Origin: Deinococcus betulae
GTDB lineage: Bacteria > Deinococcota > Deinococci > Deinococcales > Deinococcaceae
NCBI RefSeq assembly: GCF_020166395.1
Contig: NZ_JAIQXU010000005.1
Span: forward strand, 114,735-178,734
Length of the DNA: 64,000 nt
Direction of reading: 5' to 3'
Within the stretch, counting starts at the first letter, position 1; every line of letters begins with the position of its first letter. A model generated the notes under the pieces. The model ran no database searches, was not told the DNA's origin, and saw nothing but the letters and a program-made list of their open reading frames with translations. Position numbers and translations under genes: made by a program. Positions 59,795-64,000 of this stretch are shown one piece after another.

Positions 59795-59823
59795 ACCTTA
59801 GAGTAGATGACAAATCTTGTCAA
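59795..59823 (-). promoter_or_regulatory. Promoter of the ssu operon
   Basis: TTGACA (59823-59818), a 17-base spacer and TAAGGT (59800-59795), the best consensus-like promoter in the window together with the SDR one. Confidence 0.7.
59808..59822. promoter_or_regulatory. Operator-like palindrome at the ssu -35 box
   Basis: TGACAA-ATC-TTGTCA is a perfect six-base inverted repeat with a three-base centre overlapping TTGACA. It may bind a repressor or activator of sulfur genes. Confidence 0.5.
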
Positions 59824-59935
59824 CTAAAGGTATGAGGCTGACCCAGACAGGCATGGCCAGCGGTGGTGCCGGCACGGACGCCCTCTTGTTTCAAGAATCA
59901 GACTGTGCTTCTCTGCCGTCACCAGGCCACTGGAG

Positions 59936-60349
59936 TCACGTCTCGCTCTGGTCTTCCGGGGTGTTCACCATATGCACGGCCACCCGCGAGAGCGCCATGT
60001 GCAACTCGCGCGCGTCGGCTTCGGCAATCTCGGGGGTGGCGCGCAGCGCAGCGTTCATGCAGGCCAGCCAGGCCCGCGCCCGCGCTGGCGTAATGGGAAA
60101 AGGCAGATGCCGGGCGCGCAGACGGGGGTGCCCGTAGCGCTCGTGGTACAGCGGCGGCCCGCCCAGAAAACCACTCAGAAAGGCCAGCTGTTTCTCGGCG
60201 GTCTCTGTCAGGTCAGCTGGAAAAAGAGGCGCCAGCGCCGGGTCAGCGGCCACCAGGGCGTAAAAGCGGGTGACCAGCTGGTCCAGTGCTGCTGGCCCAA
60301 TGCGGTCATACAGGCTGCCGCCCGTGGTCAGCGAAAGAGGAGCCGTCAT
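59936..60349 (-). CDS. Truncated haemoglobin, group II-like
   Basis: 137 residues. SLYDRIGPAALDQLVTRFYALVAADPALAPLFP is the B-E helix region. FLGGPPLYHERYGHPRLRARHLPFPI carries the proximal His and typical group II sequence, and the C-terminal helix holds Trp near AWLACMNAAL. Such proteins bind oxygen, NO or peroxide. TAGCCT ends six bases before the ATG (leaderless). It is monocistronic and lies next to the ssu promoter region. Confidence 0.9.
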   Translation of the reverse strand: MTAPLSLTTGGSLYDRIGPAALDQLVTRFYALVAADPALAPLFPADLTETAEKQLAFLSGFLGGPPLYHERYGHPRLRARHLPFPITPARARAWLACMNAALRATPEIAEADARELHMALSRVAVHMVNTPEDQSET

Positions 60350-60355
60350 GGGCGC

Positions 60356-60361
60356 AGGCTA
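60356..60361 (-). promoter_or_regulatory. -10 box for the truncated haemoglobin (leaderless)
   Basis: TAGCCT on the minus strand, six bases before the ATG at 60349, same sequence as for proA and mnmE. Confidence 0.5.
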
Positions 60362-60426
60362 GCGCGGCCACAGCCCGGCTGACCGGGACAGAGGCCACAG
60401 CGGCGCCCACCGTGCAAACTGAACCC

Positions 60427-60976
60427 CTACTTGATGACAGCGTTCGCCGACAGGATGTAGATAGTATCCAGGCCCCAGGGCTGCGGCTTGGCTGGAAACT
60501 GCGCCGTGCGCCACACCACGTAATTGCCCACATCTGCGGCGGTCAGCAGACTCGTCTTGTAGGGCACGTCGGACCACCCCACGGCTTCTGGGGCGTCGGC
60601 GTCCCGCACCGCAATCAGGCCGCCCTGCCCCCAGCACGTCACTCAGCTTGGCGGTCGGCGCGTAGCCGTCGCGGCACCAGAACAGGATCTGCGCGCCGCT
60701 CTGGGCCAGGGCCTCTATGTTCGGAATGCGGGCCTTGAGAAAAGCGTCCAGATCGTAGGCCTGCACATTGAGGTCACGCCCATACAGGTAGTCGTCCGCA
60801 ATGGTCACAGTCTCGGCCGGCACGCCTGCGGCGCGCAGGACGGTGTCGGTGACATTGGCCCGGGCCAGAGCCGCCACCTTGAACACAGCGATTTGCTGGG
60901 CTTTGGTGGGGGCGGCGGCCGCAGACACCGCGTTCAGGCTCAATAGAGTGAAGGTCAGCAAGACAGGAAGACGCAT
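60427..60976 (-). pseudogene. Secreted protein gene with an apparent frameshift
   Basis: MRLPVLLTFTLLSLNAVSAAAA is a signal peptide. The frame continues to KLSDVLG and then changes at a run of five G (plus-strand CCCCC, 60628-60632). Deleting one base restores VLGQGGLIAVRDADAPEAVGWSD and continues to SANAVIK and a stop. The repaired product would be about 182 residues and resembles periplasmic proteins that accompany molybdopterin oxidoreductases or cytochrome c genes (GAQILFWCRDGY, DNVGNYVVWRTAQ-type), but function is not known. It could be a true mutation, phase variation in the G run or a sequencing error. Confidence 0.6.
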
Positions 60977-61048
60977 AGGGGAAACCTCCGAGAGAGCAGT
61001 GATTAGATTCGGCGCGCACTGTAGCGCAGCCCGGCCCGGCGTGGGGAC

Positions 61049-61078
61049 AAAAAAATCGGCGCCCCACTTGAGGGCGCC
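61049..61078 (-). terminator. Intrinsic terminator of the ABC-2 transporter operon
   Basis: GGCGCCC pairs with GGGCGCC around a seven-base loop, then GATTTTTTT on the minus strand. Confidence 0.85.
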
Positions 61079-61096
61079 CAGACTTACCAGGAGTCT

Positions 61097-61870
61097 TTAT
61101 ACGTCGCGGCGGTCAAACGCGAAGATGCTCATCAGGCCGAAGCCCGCCGTGTAGATCAGGAGCAGGACCAGCGGCTGCAAAATGTCGCCCTGCTGCACGT
61201 ACAGATTCAGGTGGCTGGTGAGCAAAATGCGCTGAACCGCGTCGGGCAGCACCACCAGCAGCCGCATGACAATCAGTGCGGCGAAGGTGGCCAGCGCGGC
61301 TGCCGCCGTGCTCAGGTACAGCACGCCAAACAGCAGCGACAGGGCCGCCACCGGCATCAGCACCACGCCGGCCAGGAGGCTGCCGCGCAGCACCTCGGCA
61401 AAGGCGGCGTCGCTGCTCAGCTGGCCGACACCCACAAACAGGCCCGGCCCCAGCCCGGTGCCGCCTGCAAAACTGCCAAAGCCCAGCGGAATGCCGGCCA
61501 GCAGCGAGCCCACCACTGTGGTCAGAATCAGCAGAAAGGGGTAACTCAGGGCCACAATCAGCTTGCTGGCAATGACCTTGGTGCGGTCCACCGGGCGCAG
61601 CAGCAAGGGCGCCAGGGTGCCCTGCGCGACCTCTGACCCAATCATTTCGGCGACGGTGACGGCAATAAACAGGGGCAGCAGATACCCGATGGTCACGCCG
61701 ATGCTCACCGCCGGCAGCTGCCAGCCACTTGTCAGTTTCACCTGAATCAGTTCGTCCAGGCGGGGGGCAAAGGCCCACAGCAGCGGCAGTAAAAAGGTCA
61801 CCAGCAGGGCCAGCCGGGCGCTGCGGGCGCCGAAGAGCTTGCGGAATTCCAGGCTCAGCAGGGTCAGCAT
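61097..61870 (-). CDS. ABC-2 type transporter permease
   Basis: 257 residues, about six membrane helices. The pattern matches ABC-2 exporters: [21 protein letters not shown] at the start, [30 protein letters not shown] in the cytoplasmic coupling region, and [20 protein letters not shown] near the end. The ATPase gene is upstream in the same direction (62-base gap). It may export a drug, lipid or peptide; substrate unknown. Confidence 0.9.
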   Translation of the reverse strand: MLTLLSLEFRKLFGARSARLALLVTFLLPLLWAFAPRLDELIQVKLTSGWQLPAVSIGVTIGYLLPLFIAVTVAEMIGSEVAQGTLAPLLLRPVDRTKVIASKLIVALSYPFLLILTTVVGSLLAGIPLGFGSFAGGTGLGPGLFVGVGQLSSDAAFAEVLRGSLLAGVVLMPVAALSLLFGVLYLSTAAAALATFAALIVMRLLVVLPDAVQRILLTSHLNLYVQQGDILQPLVLLLIYTAGFGLMSIFAFDRRDV

Positions 61871-61931
61871 GCGTGGCCTCCGGTGGGCTGGACAGAGTGA
61901 GGACGGGGCAGGGAAGGGGTGAGGTCACTCA

Positions 61932-62876
61932 TCAGGCTTGCTCCACGCGTTCGCGGTAGTACTCGTACAGGTCAAAGTGGTCGGGGCTGGCCTCAAAGAC
62001 GCGAATCCCTTCCTGGTGCAGGTGGCTCAGGGCGTCGGGCACGCGGGCCTCGCCGCCCAGATGGGCGATGGCGTAGGGGGTGCGGGTGCTGACCCGGCGC
62101 ACAAACGGCAGGCGCTCCAGCACCGCCGCCGCCCCCACCGGGTCGTCCACCCGGAAGCGGTAGGCGGCCTGGCGGGCGCGCAGGTCCACCGTGTCCACCA
62201 GGCGCCCCCCCGTCAGAATGCCCACCGTATGCGCGTAGGTAGCAATTTCTCGCAGGTGATGGGTGGACAGCACCACCGCGCAGCCGCTGGTGGCCAGGCT
62301 GGTCACAATGCGGTGAATCAGGCCGATGCCCAGGGGGTCCAGGCCGCTGGTCGGCTCGTCCAGAATCAGGACCTTGGGTTCGGCCAGCATGGCGCTGGCC
62401 ACGCCCAGGCGCTGCCGCTGCCCCAGCGAGTATTCGCCCACCTTCTTGTCAGCCATGCGCGTCAGTTCGAGCAGCGCCAGCACCTCGCGGATGCGGTCGC
62501 GGCTGATGCGCCGCCCGCCGGGGGCCATGGCCGCCAGATTGGCATGTACTTGCAGGTTCTGGGTGCCCGTGAACTGGGGGTAAAACTTGGCCGGCGCCTC
62601 CACCACGGCGCCCAGGTACGCGCGGGCGCGCTGGCCGTCCAGATGAACGTCACGCCCCAGCAGCCGCACGTCGCCGTCCGAGGGAAAGGCCAGGCCCGTC
62701 ATGGCGCGGATGAGGGTCGTTTTGCCGGCGCCGTTGGGACCTGTCAGGGCGTATACCTCGCCGGGCATGACAGTCAGGTGCACGTCCTCCAGGATGCTGT
62801 TTGAACCGTATCTCTTATACAGCCCCCGCACCTCGATGGCTGGGGTGGCTGGGCCGCCTTGCTTGGTCACTTTCAT
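61932..62876 (-). CDS. ABC-2 type transporter ATP-binding protein
   Basis: 314 residues. Walker A is GPNGAGKTT (about 47-55), signature [16 protein letters not shown], Walker [13 protein letters not shown], and the [20 protein letters not shown]-loop. The C-terminal 90 residues ([35 protein letters not shown]) are the usual extension of CcmA/DrrA-type ATPases. It powers the ABC-2 permease gene that follows. ATG 62876 follows the family start ([24 protein letters not shown] region). Confidence 0.92.
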   Translation of the reverse strand: MKVTKQGGPATPAIEVRGLYKRYGSNSILEDVHLTVMPGEVYALTGPNGAGKTTLIRAMTGLAFPSDGDVRLLGRDVHLDGQRARAYLGAVVEAPAKFYPQFTGTQNLQVHANLAAMAPGGRRISRDRIREVLALLELTRMADKKVGEYSLGQRQRLGVASAMLAEPKVLILDEPTSGLDPLGIGLIHRIVTSLATSGCAVVLSTHHLREIATYAHTVGILTGGRLVDTVDLRARQAAYRFRVDDPVGAAAVLERLPFVRRVSTRTPYAIAHLGGEARVPDALSHLHQEGIRVFEASPDHFDLYEYYRERVEQA

Positions 62877-63169
62877 AGCGTAACCCACGCTTCCGTGCCG
62901 TGCTCTTACAAGCCGCTCACATTGGCGGGCACAAATCGAGTGGGGTAGGAAACCCTTCCTGCGTTGGAATGGATGGAGACAACCAAGTCGGCTCAGCACA
63001 CGGCGCAGAACTCCAGGGACCTTCTGCGCCGAGAAAACAGGCAGAGGTCTGACCACAGCCTCCAGAGCTTTTGAGGGAAGGATTCACAAGAGCGCTGAGT
63101 CAGGTGACCCTGTGACAGCGAGTCTTTAAGCAGTCCTCCTCTATTAGTATTAGCGAAAATTACAGCAGC
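62877..63169. other. Intergenic region without a supported gene
   Basis: About 290 bases between two minus-strand operons. It should hold the promoter of the ABC-2 operon, but I could not single out a clear box. No repeat-family copy was recognised. Confidence 0.35.
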
Positions 63170-63197
63170 AAGAAGCGCCAGGCTTGTGTCCTGGCGC
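63170..63197 (-). terminator. Intrinsic terminator after the beta-propeller gene
   Basis: GCGCCAGG pairs with CCTGGCGC around a seven-base loop, followed on the minus strand by TTCTTGCTG. Confidence 0.7.
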
Positions 63198-63216
63198 CTC
63201 CTCTGTAGAACTAGCT

Positions 63217-64000
63217 CTAGAACTTCTTAAAGCGGGTGAGCTTGAAGGGTGTTTCTGGTGTGCCGCCCTGCAACTTGTCCAGTTGCGCCTGCGTGACCAC
63301 AAGGTCGCCGCCAATGGCCGCCAGGGTCGCGGGGAAGCGCAGGCCATTCAGGGGTTCCTCGGTCATCAGGGTGCCGGAGGTGTAATCGGCGCTGAGCATC
63401 ACCTTGCTGACCACCTGGTCCTTGTTGCGCGCTACGTACAGCGTGCGGCCGTCCAACAGGATGCCGTCGCCGTTGACCAGCCCGCCCATGACCTTGCGAA
63501 CGGCCTTGGTCTTCAGGTCAATGCGCCACAGGTCGCCCGTGTTCAGCTGCATGGCCAGCAGCGCGCGGCCATCTGGGGTCGCCGCAATACCGTTCAGGTT
63601 GGTGCCGGGGCCGTACTTGATGGGGGTCTGGCCCAGGTCCAGCCAGGCGCTCAGCTTCAGGTCTGGCGTCACGCGGAAGATGACCGGGCGGGTCGAGTCC
63701 GTCACGTAGACGTTACCGTCCGCCGCAGGCGTCAGGTCGTTGACAAAGGCGTTGGGCGACTTGGGTGTGTTCAGGATGGCCAGCGGGAACCCGTCGGGGC
63801 TGAGGACGGTGACCGTGCCGGTGGCACCACCCGCTACCCACACGCGGCTCTGGCTGTCCACCTTAAGGCCCAAGGCTGCCCCACGCCCTTGCCCGCCGCC
63901 GTTGGCAAACTTGCTGACAGCGCCGGTAGACGCATTAATGGCATAGATGTCGCCGGTGCGGGCACTGCCGGTGAAGATCAGGCCCCGTTTGGCGTCATAC
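63217..64000 (-). CDS. SMP-30/gluconolactonase-like beta-propeller protein (5' end outside window)
   Basis: At least 260 residues are visible; the frame is open to the window edge, so the N-terminus is missing. Repeating propeller blades are evident: TGDIYAINASTGAVSKF, VDSQSRVWVAGGATGTVTVL, ADGNVYVTDSTRPVIFRV, DLWRIDLKTKAVRKVMGG, RTLYVARNKDQVVSKVML. The pattern matches SMP-30/gluconolactonase or NHL-like proteins with a six-bladed fold, often periplasmic. Catalytic residues cannot be judged from this part. Confidence 0.82.
   Translation of the reverse strand, partial: YDAKRGLIFTGSARTGDIYAINASTGAVSKFANGGGQGRGAALGLKVDSQSRVWVAGGATGTVTVLSPDGFPLAILNTPKSPNAFVNDLTPAADGNVYVTDSTRPVIFRVTPDLKLSAWLDLGQTPIKYGPGTNLNGIAATPDGRALLAMQLNTGDLWRIDLKTKAVRKVMGGLVNGDGILLDGRTLYVARNKDQVVSKVMLSADYTSGTLMTEEPLNGLRFPATLAAIGGDLVVTQAQLDKLQGGTPETPFKLTRFKKF

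Overview
The window looks like chromosomal DNA of a Deinococcus species. It has high G+C content, and short gene-dense operons often joined by ATGA or GTGA overlaps. Many genes have a TANNNT -10 box only 5-8 nt before the start codon, which suggests leaderless mRNAs. The gene set is also typical: PolX with a PHP domain, a PspA homologue, DUF6882, short-type ArgC, and pilin clusters with PilX/PilV/PilW-like genes. Species cannot be decided from the sequence alone.

Layout. 1-2399 is the end of a type IV pilus minor-pilin operon. 2492-4914 holds pyrG and convergent coaE. 5146-9398 holds secreted or lipoprotein genes (TPR, CAP domain), an NADPH-dependent FMN reductase and an unknown basic protein, separated by long gaps. 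9453-11940 is a PHP pair, hisJ-like phosphatase and polX, with a degenerate polymerase site in PolX. 12214-14560 has a phage-type small protein and two Dpp-like permeases split by a dispersed repeat. 14795-16804 is a large M14 carboxypeptidase lipoprotein. 16938-20831 runs argF, DUF6882, GNAT, Nudix, HNH and argC, largely overlapping. 21000-27817 has a YdeI-like gene, proA, a lipoprotein-dxs pair, pspA and a secreted protein. 27834-29940 is a lower-GC accessory patch with a putative zinc metallopeptidase, a Cys-rich unknown protein and a transposase relic. 30003-32527 is mnmE and ychF. 33680-42884 holds an SH3/Excalibur protein, a two-component system and a divergent six-gene TolC/MacA/MacB-type efflux operon. 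43289-46921 is an HD-GYP protein and guaA. 47201-48813 is a divergent SDR/TetR pair with two palindromic operators. 49190-54537 holds a membrane pseudokinase, Mrp, an Fe-S type HTH regulator, a 2H phosphoesterase and an AroQ-DAHP synthase. 55343-59823 is a sulfonate operon (ssu) with an unusual leader. 59936-64000 has a truncated haemoglobin, a frameshifted secreted gene, an ABC-2 exporter and the end of a beta-propeller protein.

The most striking signal is the roughly 330-nt leader of the ssu operon. It has a TTGACA promoter with an embedded palindrome, an S-box (SAM-I) like core, and two tiny Cys-containing ORFs. The first ORF lies where the P3 loop of the riboswitch would be, and a competing hairpin follows it. 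The second signal is a five-copy family of about 150-bp intergenic repeats. Three copies keep an 8-bp stem with a 7-nt loop, with compensatory changes, and most lie between convergent gene ends. No tRNA, rRNA or CRISPR array was seen.
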